A stretch of 64,000 bases of DNA, taken from the NCBI GenBank assembly GCA_900470095.1, contig UBZM01000009.1, positions 1 through 64,000 on the forward strand, written 5' to 3'. Below are positions 44,066-53,452 of this stretch, one piece after another. The stretch is from Hyphomicrobiales bacterium. Lineage in GTDB: Bacteria; Pseudomonadota; Alphaproteobacteria; Rhizobiales; Beijerinckiaceae. The position numbers and the translations under genes were made by a program. The number at the start of each line of letters is the position of its first letter. Within the stretch, counting starts at the first letter, position 1. The notes under the pieces were generated by a model, which saw only the letters and a program-made list of their open reading frames with translations, made no database searches and was not told the origin of the DNA.

Positions 44066-45370
44066 TCAGCGTTCCGCTCCGGCAAGCCATTGTTCCCAGG
44101 CTATCTGGGCCGTTGCACCCAAACGCCTGAAGGGCTCGGGAGGAAGCCAATTGGGGCCATCCAGCTTCAGGCGCTCGCTCAGGAGCGAGGATGGCGAACC
44201 GCAGGCCAGCTCGGCCAGCAATTTGCCATGGGTCGTGCCTCTCGCGACGCCGGCGCCGCCGCATCCGACCGATGCGAACAACCCTGGCTTGAGCTGTCCG
44301 AAGGCGAAGGCGCCGTTATGGGTGATCGCGGTGAGTCCACCCCAGACATGCTCGAATTCATGGCTCCTCATTGCCGGAAAACGGTTCCGATAGAGCCGGG
44401 CCAACATCGCGCGAACGGTGTCGGGAGCGAGTTCCCTCTCATAGGAGTCGCCGCTCCTGATGAGGAGGCGCCCCATGGTCTTTCGCATCGTCGTTCCCAT
44501 GCGATGCGCCGGGAGAGCGCCCCATTTTGGCGCCTCGCCCAGGAAATCCAGCTGGGTGTCGTCGAGTTGGGGCGTGAACGCACCATAGGTGTAGATGCCG
44601 ATCATCCGGTCGCGAACGATGCCGAGCGAGCGGGCGTGCAGATTATTGGTGATGAATACGCGGTCCGCGACGAATTCGCCGCGATTGGTCTGCAACCGAA
44701 AGGGAGCACCGTCACTCAGCGCGCTCACGCTGGTGTTTTCGAGGAGCGTGACCCCGGCCGGAAGGTTGTCGGCAAGACCGCGGTGGAGTGCCGCCGGCTG
44801 GACGAGGGCCCGCGTCAGGGACCGAATCCCGTAGCGATAATAGGAAGTTCCGAGCACGCGCCGGAGTTCCTCGGAACGGTACTCCTCCGCGCTCACGTTC
44901 CAGGCCTCGTAGCGACTACGCGTCGCCCGAACGGATTTTTCTCCACCGGATGTGGCAGCAGCCGTGATCGCGGGAACGTCTTCCTCCCAATCGCAATCGA
45001 TGGAATGCGTCCTGACCAGCAGGCGCAGCCAATCGAGGCCGGCCTGAACCAGGGCCATCTGCCGAACAGCCCAGTCTTCCGTGAAACCGGCGGCGTTGGC
45101 ACTCGGTTCACCAGGGTTGATCAAGAGAAAGCCGGAATTCCGGCCCGAAGCCCCCTCGCCGATCGTCGAGGCGTCGAGCAGAAGCACCTCTTCATCCGGA
45201 ACCAGCTCGACCAGGCGGCGCGCGGCGGCCAATCCCGTGTAGCCCGCGCCAACGATGATGCTGCGGAATCGCCGCGATGCCGGGAGCTGTTCCCTGGCGA
45301 TGCGCTGCGGCAGCAATGCATTCCAGCCGGAGCGTGTTTGATAGGCAGGAGCAACGTCGAGGCGTTTCAT
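44066..45370 (-). CDS. DAO-family FAD-dependent oxidoreductase (PuuB-like), operon C
   Basis: The 434-residue protein has its FAD motif at residue ~40 (SIIVGAGYTGLAAARRLVEL) after a short extension, then GEGASGRNSGFLL, a feature of the gamma-glutamylputrescine oxidase (PuuB/OrdL) branch of DAO proteins, and VWGGLTAITHNGAFAFGQL. In operon C, headed by gamma-glutamyltransferase, an amine or amino acid released from a gamma-glutamyl compound is a reasonable substrate. It is the last gene of the operon, 104 bases after the ATPase. Confidence 0.87.
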   Translation of the reverse strand: MKRLDVAPAYQTRSGWNALLPQRIAREQLPASRRFRSIIVGAGYTGLAAARRLVELVPDEEVLLLDASTIGEGASGRNSGFLLINPGEPSANAAGFTEDWAVRQMALVQAGLDWLRLLVRTHSIDCDWEEDVPAITAAATSGGEKSVRATRSRYEAWNVSAEEYRSEELRRVLGTSYYRYGIRSLTRALVQPAALHRGLADNLPAGVTLLENTSVSALSDGAPFRLQTNRGEFVADRVFITNNLHARSLGIVRDRMIGIYTYGAFTPQLDDTQLDFLGEAPKWGALPAHRMGTTMRKTMGRLLIRSGDSYERELAPDTVRAMLARLYRNRFPAMRSHEFEHVWGGLTAITHNGAFAFGQLKPGLFASVGCGGAGVARGTTHGKLLAELACGSPSSLLSERLKLDGPNWLPPEPFRRLGATAQIAWEQWLAGAER

Positions 45371-45474
45371 GTCAGATCCCGCGGCGGCAGCAGGGCGTTC
45401 CAGCCAGGCGGGGGCCTGCAGGAGCCTGTTCCAGGAATTTCATGCGCAACTCTCATCCGGCGCGCGGCACAACG

Positions 45475-47106
45475 TTATGCCGCTGGCGCGACTTCGAAGA
45501 CGCCGCCGGGCACCGCCGCGATGAGTTCGCGCGTGTAGTCGTCCTGCGGCTGCCCGAACACCGCCTGCGCCGGACCGAGCTCCACGATCCGCCCGCGCTT
45601 CATCACCGCGATCCGGTCACAGATATTCGAGGCGACGCGCAGATCATGCGTCACGAAGATCATCGCGAAGCCGATGCGGCGCTGCAGCACCTCGAACAGC
45701 CGCAGTACCTGCGCCTGGACGGAGACGTCGAGTGCCGAGACGGCCTCGTCGGCGACAATGATCGAAGGCTGCATGGCCAGCGCCCGCGCAATGCAGATCC
45801 GCTGCCGCTGCCCGCCCGAGAACTCATGCGGGAAGCGTTCGAGCGCATCGGGGCTGAGTCCGACCAGTTCCATCAGCTCTCGGGCGCGCGCGACGGCATC
45901 GGCCCGCGACAGTCCGTGATGGACCGGCCCTTCTGTCAGCGACTGCCCGATGCGGCGCCGTGGATTGAGCGACTTGTAGGGGTCCTGGAAAATCATCTGG
46001 ATATGCCGTCGGAAGTCGCGCAGCACACATCCCGACAGCGCCGCCACATCGTCGCCCCGGAACAAGATGCGCCCGGAATCCGGCGTCTCGAAGCGCAGCA
46101 GCGTCTTGGCTAGGCTGGTCTTGCCCGATCCGGATTCACCGACGATGCCAAGCGTTTCGCCGGGCGCGAGACGAAACGAAACCTGGTCGAGTGCCCTTGT
46201 CTCCCGCTTGCGGCCGAGCAGGCTGGTGCTGCGGTAGGTCAACGTCAGATCCTCGACGACGAGGACGGGTTCCGGCGCCGCCAGCCGCTCGGGACGGTAG
46301 CGGAAGCGGAAGCGTGGCACGGCCTCGATGAGCGCGCGGGTATAGGGGTGCACAGGCCGGCTCAACACCTGCTCGGGCTCGCCACGCTCGACCACCTCGC
46401 CATGGCGCATGACCACGACATGATCGGCGACATCGGCGACGACCCCGAAATCATGGGTGATCATCAGCACGCCGCTGTCATGCTTGGTCAGAAGCTCCCG
46501 GAAGAGCCGCAGGATCTGCGCCTGCGTGGTGACGTCGAGCGCTGTCGTCGGCTCGTCGGCGATGATCAGCGCAGGCTCCAGTGCCAGCGCCATCGCGATC
46601 ATCACGCGCTGACGCTGCCCGCCCGAGATTTGATGCGGATAGACGCGCCGCAGCGCCGCCGGATCGGGCAGATGGACATCGCCCATCAGCTCGATAACGC
46701 GCGCCTCGACGGATTCCGCGGCGATCTGTGGGCGATGAATCCGCATGACCTCGGCAATCTGGTCGCCGATGCGCATGACCGGGTTCAGCGCGGTCAAAGG
46801 CTCCTGGAAGATCATCGCCATGCGGTTGCCGCGCAGTTCGCAGATCCGGGCCGGCGAGGCCGCGGCGACGTCTTCGCCTTCGAGCCGGATCGTGCCGCCG
46901 GTGATCCGCAGCACCTTTTCAGGCAGCAGGCGCATCACCGCCGAGGCCGTCACGGACTTTCCCGAGCCGGATTCGCCGACGACGCAGACGATCTGGCGGC
47001 GATGGACGTCGAGCGAGAGATCCCGGACCGCGTGGCTGCGGTCGAGGCCGGCCGGCAAGGCGACGCTGAGATTCTCGATGCGGAGAATGGGCTCGGACGT
47101 GTTCAT
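45475..47106 (-). CDS. Peptide-type ABC double ATPase (GsiA/YejF type), operon C
   Basis: The 543-residue protein has two full ABC domains: GESGSGKSV with [14 protein letters not shown] and LIIADEP, then GESGSGKTS with [14 protein letters not shown] and IIVADEA. In the second Walker B the usual proline is alanine (ADEA). A double ATPase is typical of the glutathione importer GsiA and of YejF. It overlaps the permease gene by four bases. The GsiA resemblance fits the nearby gamma-glutamyltransferase. Confidence 0.93.
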   Translation of the reverse strand: MNTSEPILRIENLSVALPAGLDRSHAVRDLSLDVHRRQIVCVVGESGSGKSVTASAVMRLLPEKVLRITGGTIRLEGEDVAAASPARICELRGNRMAMIFQEPLTALNPVMRIGDQIAEVMRIHRPQIAAESVEARVIELMGDVHLPDPAALRRVYPHQISGGQRQRVMIAMALALEPALIIADEPTTALDVTTQAQILRLFRELLTKHDSGVLMITHDFGVVADVADHVVVMRHGEVVERGEPEQVLSRPVHPYTRALIEAVPRFRFRYRPERLAAPEPVLVVEDLTLTYRSTSLLGRKRETRALDQVSFRLAPGETLGIVGESGSGKTSLAKTLLRFETPDSGRILFRGDDVAALSGCVLRDFRRHIQMIFQDPYKSLNPRRRIGQSLTEGPVHHGLSRADAVARARELMELVGLSPDALERFPHEFSGGQRQRICIARALAMQPSIIVADEAVSALDVSVQAQVLRLFEVLQRRIGFAMIFVTHDLRVASNICDRIAVMKRGRIVELGPAQAVFGQPQDDYTRELIAAVPGGVFEVAPAA

Positions 47107-47984
47107 GACGAGACCTTGGCGGCGCGCGAGAGACGGGGGTCGAGCCGGTCGCGCAGGCCGTCGCCGAGCAGGTTCACCGCCATCACCGTCATGGCGAGGA
47201 AGAGCCCCGGCGCGATGATCGTCCAGGGCGCGCGCTGGAAGACGGCCCTGCCCTCGGCCAGCACGTTGCCCCAGCTTGGAATGTCGGGCGGAAAGCCGAC
47301 TCCGAGGAAGCCGAGCACCGCCTCGGACAGGATCGCGGCTGCGAACATATAGGTGGTCTGGACGATCAGCGGCGCGATGCAGCTCGGCAGGATATGCCGC
47401 AGCAGGACGAGAAGCGGCGGAATGCCGAGCCCCTCCGCCGCCCGGACATAGGATTCCTCGCGCACGCTCAGAACGACGCTCCGGACCAGCCTGGTGACGC
47501 GCGGAATCTCGGCGAAGGTGATCGCGGCGACGATGGCCATGAGGCTCGGCCCGACAAGCGAAACCAGCGCCACGGCAAAGAGGATGCCGGGGATCGCCAT
47601 CATCCCGTCCATGATCCGCATCACGACGGGGTCGAGCCAGCGCAGATAGCCGGTCACGAGACCGATCGCCGTGCCGATGACGGCGCCCGAGACCGCGGCG
47701 AGCAGGCCGACGAGCAGCGACAGTTTCCCACCATGCAGGACGAGCGCAAAGACGTCACGGCCGAGCGCATCGGTGCCGAACCAGAACTCGCTGCCCGGCG
47801 GGCGCAGACGCAGGCGCGGGCGGATCAGGAACGTGTCCGTTCCCGTCAGCAGGCCGGCGAACACCGCCGACAGCATGATCGCCAGCAGCAATACGCTGCT
47901 GCACAGCACGACGCGATTGGAAAGCAGCGCCTCGAGCAGAACGCCCCGCTGCGGCATCGATCTGGCCTGTCCGGTCGCCGACAT
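47103..47984 (-). CDS. Peptide-type ABC permease (DppC/GsiD type), operon C
   Basis: The 293-residue permease has FWFGTDALGRDVFALVLHGG, six hydrophobic segments and the EAA loop VRAAEGLGIPPLLVLLRHILPS, ending AVNLLGDGLRDRLDPRLSR. It starts ten bases after the DppB-type permease. Confidence 0.94.
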   Translation of the reverse strand: MSATGQARSMPQRGVLLEALLSNRVVLCSSVLLLAIMLSAVFAGLLTGTDTFLIRPRLRLRPPGSEFWFGTDALGRDVFALVLHGGKLSLLVGLLAAVSGAVIGTAIGLVTGYLRWLDPVVMRIMDGMMAIPGILFAVALVSLVGPSLMAIVAAITFAEIPRVTRLVRSVVLSVREESYVRAAEGLGIPPLLVLLRHILPSCIAPLIVQTTYMFAAAILSEAVLGFLGVGFPPDIPSWGNVLAEGRAVFQRAPWTIIAPGLFLAMTVMAVNLLGDGLRDRLDPRLSRAAKVSS

Positions 47985-47994
47985 GGGAATGACC

Positions 47995-48936
47995 TCAGTA
48001 GCGAATGCGCGGATCGACGATCACATAGGCGATGTCGATGAGGAGGTTCACGCCGACATAAATCAGCGCGAAGAACAGCATCAGCCCCTGCACGACCGGA
48101 TAGTCGCGCGCGAGAATCGCATCGATCGTCAGCCGCCCGACGCCGGGCAGGTTGAACACGCTCTCGGTCACGACCACACCGCTGATCAGCAGCGCGATGC
48201 CCAGGCCGATGACGGTGATGATCGGCACTGCCGCGTTGGGAAGCGCATGGCGCCAAAGCACGCGGCGTTCGACATTCCCCTTGGCACGCGCCGTGCGCAC
48301 GAAATCCTCGCCGAGAACCTCGAGCACGCTGGAACGCGTTACGCGGGCGATCAGCGCCATGAAGACGAGCGCCAGCGTGAGCGACGGCAAGGCGAGGTGG
48401 CGCAGGGCCGCGACTGGATCGCTGAACGGGCTGACATAGCCCTGCACCGGGAAGAGATCGGCCTTCACGGACAAGAACAGGATCAGCAGATAGCCGATGA
48501 CGAAGGCCGGGACCGAGAAGCCGACGACCGAGAGCATCATCACGCCGCGGTCGATCCAGCTGTTGTGCCGCCAGGCTGCGATCGCACCGAGCGGCACCGC
48601 GAGCACCACAGTGATGACGATGGCACTCAGGGCCAGCACCAGCGTCGGCTCCAGCCGATCGCGGATCAGAGCCAGGACCGGCACCTTGGACAGGATGGAG
48701 ATGCCGAACCGGCCGCGCGCGATCTCACCGAGCCAGCCGAAATATTGCACGAGCAGCGGCCGGTCGAGCCCCATCTCCGCCCGGATGCGGGCGACCGCCT
48801 CCGGACCCGCATTGTCGCCCGCCAGAACCAGCGCCGGATCGCCTGGGCTAAGCCGCAGCAGCAGGAAGACGATGGTCGCGACGACGAGCATGACCGGGAC
48901 GGCCATGGCGACGCGCAGGGCGATGAGCCTCAGCAT
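47995..48936 (-). CDS. Peptide-type ABC permease (DppB/GsiC type), operon C
   Basis: The 313-residue permease begins MLRLIALRVAMAVPVMLVVA, has LRLSPGDPALVLAGDNAGPE, the EAA loop DFVRTARAKGNVERRVLWRH and the C-terminus INLLIDIAYVIVDPRIRY-like segment. It lies 14 bases after the binding-protein gene. Confidence 0.94.
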   Translation of the reverse strand: MLRLIALRVAMAVPVMLVVATIVFLLLRLSPGDPALVLAGDNAGPEAVARIRAEMGLDRPLLVQYFGWLGEIARGRFGISILSKVPVLALIRDRLEPTLVLALSAIVITVVLAVPLGAIAAWRHNSWIDRGVMMLSVVGFSVPAFVIGYLLILFLSVKADLFPVQGYVSPFSDPVAALRHLALPSLTLALVFMALIARVTRSSVLEVLGEDFVRTARAKGNVERRVLWRHALPNAAVPIITVIGLGIALLISGVVVTESVFNLPGVGRLTIDAILARDYPVVQGLMLFFALIYVGVNLLIDIAYVIVDPRIRY

Positions 48937-48950
48937 CGGGCGTGCCCGCC

Positions 48951-50528
48951 CTAGCGCTTGTCGACGCCCCAGACGACCATGACGGGCGACGGGACATAGC
49001 CGGAAATGGTGGAGCGGAAGGTCTCGTAGTCGAAATAGGTGCCGAGGGGGATGTAGAAGACGAGCTCGTAGGCACGCTTCTGCATCTCCTCGACGATCGC
49101 TTTCTGCCTCGCCGGGTCGGTCTCGCGCTGGTAGCGGCCCTTCAGCGCTTCGGTCTGCGGATCGTCGACGAAGCCGGTATAGGCGGCCTTGCCGCGCGCA
49201 TCGAAGTTAAGGTTGCCGAGCGGCGAGATCAGGTCGATGCGGTCGAATACGGCATGAGCCAGGTTCCACCCACCTTCGGCGACCGGAGCGGGCTTGGCCC
49301 GCCTTGTCAGGAAGGCACTCCATTCCATGGTCTGGATCTCGGATTCCATCCCGATCTGGCGCAGGAGCTGCTGCGTCAGCGGCGCCAGCGGCGCAAAGGA
49401 GGCGATGTCGCCGGGCGTGATGATGACGATCTTCTCACCGTTGTAGCCGGCCTCCTTCAGCAGCGCCTTGGCCTTGGCGATGTCTGGCTTGCCGGTATCG
49501 GGGAAGCCGACCGCGGTCTCCAGCGGGGTGCCGCAACCGAAGAAGGCCGGGCAGACCTGGTAGGATTCCGGCTCGCCGATCGAGGCATCCATATAGTCCT
49601 GCTGCGTGACGACGGCCTGCACCGCCTGCCGGACCTTGACGTTGTCGAACGGCGGCTGCGCCCAGTTGAAGCGGACCGTCGAGGCGTTGGGACCGGGCCG
49701 GCGGCGGACCACCACATCCTTGTTGCCCTGCAATTGCGAGCGCTGGTCGGCGTTCATGTTCTCCAGCAGGTCGATCTCGCCCTTGGCGAGCGCGTTGATC
49801 GCGGTCTGCTTGCTCGGGAACCAGATCACCTCGACGCGATCGACCTTGACCTGCTTGCCGCCCGCGAGCCCGTCGGGCGCCTCGTCGCGCGGCACATAGG
49901 CCTCGTTGCGCTCATAGGCCCAGCTCACACCCGGCCGGAATTCCGAGGCGACGAACTTGAACGGGCCGGAGCCGACGACCTCCTCCAACACCTTGTCGGC
50001 CGGCAGCTCGGCGATCCGCCTTGGCATGATGAACAGCGGGATCGAGCTCGGCCGGGCGAACCCCTCCAGCATCGGTCCGAACGGCTCCTTCAGATCGATC
50101 CGGAAGGTGCGGGCATCGAGCGCCTTCATGCCCGTCGTCACCGCGGCGAGGCGCAGGCCGACGACGTCCTTCGAGGCCCAACGCGTGATCGAGGCGATGC
50201 AGTCTTCGGCCGTGACCGGCTGACCGTCATGGAAGGCGAGTTTCTCGCGCAGCGTGAAGGTATAGGCGAGCTTGTCGGCGCTGACCGACCAATCCTTCAC
50301 CATCTGCGGCTGCGGCCGATACTGGGAATCGACCGAGAACAGCGTGTCGTAGACCATATAGGCGTGATTGCGGGTGATGTAGGCGTTGGTCACGACGGGA
50401 TCGAGCACGCGCAGCGCGGCATGGGGCGCCATGCGCAGCGTCTTCTTGCCCTGGGCCCGAGCCAGGTTCGTCGTGGCAAGCAGGGCGCCGGCCGACAGGG
50501 CCAGAGCTTCGCGTCGATTGATCAGCAT
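48951..50528 (-). CDS. Peptide-type ABC substrate-binding protein (SBP_5), operon C
   Basis: ATG 50528 (MLINRREALALSAGALLATT) gives 525 residues and a signal peptide with a paired arginine, preceded by GGGAACGGGA. The normal SBP_5 order follows: MVKDWSVSADKLAYTFTLRE, AFHDGQPVTAEDCIASITRW, NVKVRQAVQAVVTQQDYM, KALLKEAGYNGEKIVIITPG and the C-terminal lobe. Unlike the operon A protein it is not rearranged. Ligand probably a gamma-glutamyl peptide or related compound, from context. Confidence 0.93.
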   Translation of the reverse strand: MLINRREALALSAGALLATTNLARAQGKKTLRMAPHAALRVLDPVVTNAYITRNHAYMVYDTLFSVDSQYRPQPQMVKDWSVSADKLAYTFTLREKLAFHDGQPVTAEDCIASITRWASKDVVGLRLAAVTTGMKALDARTFRIDLKEPFGPMLEGFARPSSIPLFIMPRRIAELPADKVLEEVVGSGPFKFVASEFRPGVSWAYERNEAYVPRDEAPDGLAGGKQVKVDRVEVIWFPSKQTAINALAKGEIDLLENMNADQRSQLQGNKDVVVRRRPGPNASTVRFNWAQPPFDNVKVRQAVQAVVTQQDYMDASIGEPESYQVCPAFFGCGTPLETAVGFPDTGKPDIAKAKALLKEAGYNGEKIVIITPGDIASFAPLAPLTQQLLRQIGMESEIQTMEWSAFLTRRAKPAPVAEGGWNLAHAVFDRIDLISPLGNLNFDARGKAAYTGFVDDPQTEALKGRYQRETDPARQKAIVEEMQKRAYELVFYIPLGTYFDYETFRSTISGYVPSPVMVVWGVDKR

Positions 50529-50572
50529 CGTTCCCGTTCCCTTTTTTCGTTGGTCTGACATGTCGCTGGTGG

Positions 50573-52276
50573 TCAGTAGCTGCGTCCGCGCCGTGGATCG
50601 GGCCAGAAGGAGGTTCCGGCCCTTGCGGCCCCGCCGCCCACGCCCATCGGCACGCCGTCGGCGCGCCAGCAAGCCGCGCCGGTCATCGTGCCGTCCTCGG
50701 CGAAGCCGATCGCACACATGCCGCCGGCGACGTGGTCGACCGGCGCAACGTGATGGCCGAGGCCCGCAAGCGTCCCGCGCACCGCCTCCGGTACGCTGCG
50801 CTCGATCTCGGCCTCCTGCCCCCAGGTGAAGACGCGCGGCGCCTCGACGGCCTCCTGCACGCTCATGCCGTGGTCGACGAGACTGAGCACCGCCTGCATG
50901 GCCGAAGCCGGAATGCGATGCGCACCGGGCAGGCCGAGCGCGAAGATCGGGCGGCCGTCCCGCTTGCCGATCAGCGCGGTGATGCCGCTGGTGATGCGCT
51001 TGCCCGGCTGCAGCGAGAGCGCGTTTCCGGGATGCGGATCGAACAGGTACATGTAGTTGTTGGGAATGATGCCCGTGCCCGGGATCATGATCCGTGCTCC
51101 GAACAGGCTGTTGATCGTCTGCGTCGAGGTGACGATGTTGCCCTCGTCATCGGCGATGGTGACATGGGTCGTGTTGGCCGATTCATTCGAGGGGATCTTG
51201 GACTCGAACGCCTGCGCGCGGCCGAGGTCGATGTCCGACCGGCGGCGCTCGGCATAATCGCGCGAGATCAACCGCGCGACCGGCACGTCCACGAAATCCG
51301 GGTCGGCCGTCACGGCGCGCCGGTCGGCGGCGGCGATCTTGAGGGCCTCCAGCACGAGATGCAGAGTCTCAGGGGTGCCGAAGCCGAGTTTCCCGATATC
51401 GTAGGCTTCGAGCAGGTTGAGGATCTGCAGCGTCTGGATGCCGCCCGAGCAGGGCGGCGGCGGCCCGACGACCTCGACGCCGCGATAGATCCCGCGCACG
51501 GGCTCCCGCTCGACGGTGCGGTAGGCGGCGAGATCCTCGAGCCGCAGGAACGAGCCCGCACGGCCGAGATGATCCGCGATCCGGCGCCCAAGCTCGCCGC
51601 CATAGACGATGTCGGGGCCGTGCTCGGCAATCTGCCGCAGCGTTGCCGCGTAGTCGGTCTGCACCAGCAACTCGCCTGCCGCCAGCGGCTTACCGCCCGG
51701 CAGAAACACCGCTGCGATCGCCGGATCGAGCGCCAGGTCGAGTGCGATCTCGGCAATGCAGGTTGCAAGATAGGGCGAGAGCCGGAAGCCGCGCGCGGCA
51801 TGGCGGATCGCCGGCTCCATCAGATCGCGCAGCGGCAGGCTGCCATAGCGCTCGGCCGCCTCGCACCAGGCCTTCAGCGTACCGGGCACCGCCACCGCCT
51901 GTGCCCCGACGCGGTTGGCGCGGCCCTTGGCCTCCATGTAGTCGGGCCAGGAATCGGAGATCGGCGTGAAGGTGTCAGGGCGGGCCGCTGCGGGCGCGGT
52001 GGAGAGCCCGTCGAGCACGACCTCACGCCCGTCGGCCAGGCGGATCAGCGCCGCGCCGCCGCCGAAGATCCCGACCATCATCGGCTCGACGACCGTCAAC
52101 GTGAACAGGGACGCGATCGCCGCGTCGATGGCATTGCCGCCCGCCGCCAGGATCTCGACCGCAGCCGCCGAGGCGAGCGGGTGATTGGTGACCGCCATGC
52201 CGCGATGAGCGGAGACCGCGGTTTTCTCGCATGTGAAGGGGCTGCCCGCCCGGTCGCGCCAATGCATCATCGCCAA
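50573..52276 (-). CDS. ggt: Gamma-glutamyltransferase/hydrolase family
   Basis: The 567-residue Ntn-hydrolase precursor has the self-cleavage site NESANTTHVTIADDEGN with the nucleophile threonine at about 369, then TSTQTINSLFGARIM and PGTGIIPNNYMYLFDP. The N-terminal glycine-rich substrate region (FGGGAALIRLADG) is present, and PPPPCSGGIQTLQILNLLE. There is no signal peptide, so the enzyme seems cytoplasmic, unlike the periplasmic E. coli enzyme; it would act after import. It is the first gene of operon C, 44 bases ahead of the binding-protein gene, with a regulatory motif 42-57 bases upstream. Confidence 0.92.
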   Translation of the reverse strand: MAMMHWRDRAGSPFTCEKTAVSAHRGMAVTNHPLASAAAVEILAAGGNAIDAAIASLFTLTVVEPMMVGIFGGGAALIRLADGREVVLDGLSTAPAAARPDTFTPISDSWPDYMEAKGRANRVGAQAVAVPGTLKAWCEAAERYGSLPLRDLMEPAIRHAARGFRLSPYLATCIAEIALDLALDPAIAAVFLPGGKPLAAGELLVQTDYAATLRQIAEHGPDIVYGGELGRRIADHLGRAGSFLRLEDLAAYRTVEREPVRGIYRGVEVVGPPPPCSGGIQTLQILNLLEAYDIGKLGFGTPETLHLVLEALKIAAADRRAVTADPDFVDVPVARLISRDYAERRRSDIDLGRAQAFESKIPSNESANTTHVTIADDEGNIVTSTQTINSLFGARIMIPGTGIIPNNYMYLFDPHPGNALSLQPGKRITSGITALIGKRDGRPIFALGLPGAHRIPASAMQAVLSLVDHGMSVQEAVEAPRVFTWGQEAEIERSVPEAVRGTLAGLGHHVAPVDHVAGGMCAIGFAEDGTMTGAACWRADGVPMGVGGGAARAGTSFWPDPRRGRSY

Positions 52277-52317
52277 CCTGATCCAGAAGATCAGCGAGTA
52301 TCGGCGCAGTGGTTCAA

Positions 52318-52333
52318 ATCAGTCCAATATGCA
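52318..52333 (-). promoter_or_regulatory. Shared LysR-type box, ggt side
   Basis: Read on the minus strand, towards ggt, this is TGCATATTGGACTGAT, identical over 16 bases to 53360-53375. Similarity continues about 25 bases upstream in both copies (AATT, then an A-run, then AAG). The T-N11-A pattern ATATTGGACTGAT fits a LysR box. Confidence 0.6.
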
Positions 52334-52352
52334 TCTTCATGATTTTTGATAA

Positions 52353-53318
52353 TTACAAATTCTCAATTGAGATTGAACTCGGGGGCTTCTGTTCAACCGC
52401 AGACGCCGAACGGCGCGCATGCGCTGCGAAGGCGCGGGCCACGGGCGATGGCTCGTTGCGACGGTAGGCCACTGCGAGCTCGGCCAGCACCGGCTCACCG
52501 GCAATCGCCTTGTAGCGCAGGCCGGGAACCTGGATGCAGCGCAGCGATTGCGGCACCAGCGCAACGCCGAGCCCGACAGCCACCATGCTCGCGATCGTCA
52601 CGAAGTCGCGCCCCTGCGCGCCGAGTCTCGGGAAGAACCCCGCCGCCTGGCAGGCAGCGGTCGTGTGCCTGTGGAAGCTGACCTCGGGGGGATGGCGGGG
52701 TGTGATGAAGATGTCGCCATTGAGCGCCGAGAGCGGCACAGCCTCCTGCCCTGCCATGGGATGGCTCTCGGGCAGGGCCAGCATGATCTCCTCGAGCAGG
52801 ATCGGGATGCTGGCGATGCCCATCGGCAGCGGCACCGGCGGGCGGATGAAGCCGATGTCGAGCTTGCCCTGATCGAGCTGGTCGAGCTGCTGCTGCATTT
52901 CCATTTCGGCAATCTGGAGCTCGACCTCCGGATAGGCCGCCCGGAATTCGCCGACCATCGTGGTCAGCGCCCCCGTATAGGCCGCCGACCCGACATAGCC
53001 GATGGCGATCCGCCCGAGTTCGCCACGCCCGGCACGGCGCGCCACCATCAGTGCGCTTTCAGTCTGCAGGACCGCCTTGCGGGCCTCCTGCGCGAAAAGC
53101 TCGCCAGCGAGTGTCAGCCGGACCGAACGCCGCGTCCTGTCGAAAAGCGGCGTGCCGACGATCTCCTCGAGATTCATGATCTGCTGGCTCAAGCCCGGCT
53201 GGGCGATCCGCAGCCGCTCGGCCGCGCGTCCGTAGTTGAGCTCTTCGGCCGTGGCTAGGAAGTAGCGGAGATGGCGCAGTTCAAGCGTCGCGCTGCTCGG
53301 TCGGCGGCCTGGAGCCAT
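52353..53318 (-). CDS. LysR-family transcriptional regulator (BenM/CatM-like branch)
   Basis: The 321-residue protein has a short extension and then LELRHLRYFLATAEELNYGR, HTH AAERLRIAQPGLSQQIMNLE, and the effector part LGRIAIGYVGSAAYTGALTT, typical of the CbnR/BenM branch. It lies between operon C (same strand, downstream) and the divergent bisC pair. Identical 16-bp motifs upstream of both targets make it their probable regulator. Confidence 0.92.
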   Translation of the reverse strand: MAPGRRPSSATLELRHLRYFLATAEELNYGRAAERLRIAQPGLSQQIMNLEEIVGTPLFDRTRRSVRLTLAGELFAQEARKAVLQTESALMVARRAGRGELGRIAIGYVGSAAYTGALTTMVGEFRAAYPEVELQIAEMEMQQQLDQLDQGKLDIGFIRPPVPLPMGIASIPILLEEIMLALPESHPMAGQEAVPLSALNGDIFITPRHPPEVSFHRHTTAACQAAGFFPRLGAQGRDFVTIASMVAVGLGVALVPQSLRCIQVPGLRYKAIAGEPVLAELAVAYRRNEPSPVARAFAAHARRSASAVEQKPPSSISIENL

Positions 53319-53359
53319 GGCAATCTCTTATAAGTGGGAATTCTTGAAAACCAGCAAGC

Positions 53360-53375
53360 TGCATATTGGACTGAT
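53360..53375 (+). promoter_or_regulatory. Shared LysR-type box, bisC side
   Basis: TGCATATTGGACTGAT lies 42-57 bases upstream of the divergent LysR start and 78-93 bases upstream of the molybdoenzyme start, pointing towards the latter, in the same sense as the copy in front of ggt. Confidence 0.6.
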
Positions 53376-53452
53376 ATCTGGGCCACCCGCAATATCCTGC
53401 AACGCCGCCAGCGCCAATCCGGCCTGGCGGCACCCAGGCCTCGCGAGCCCCC

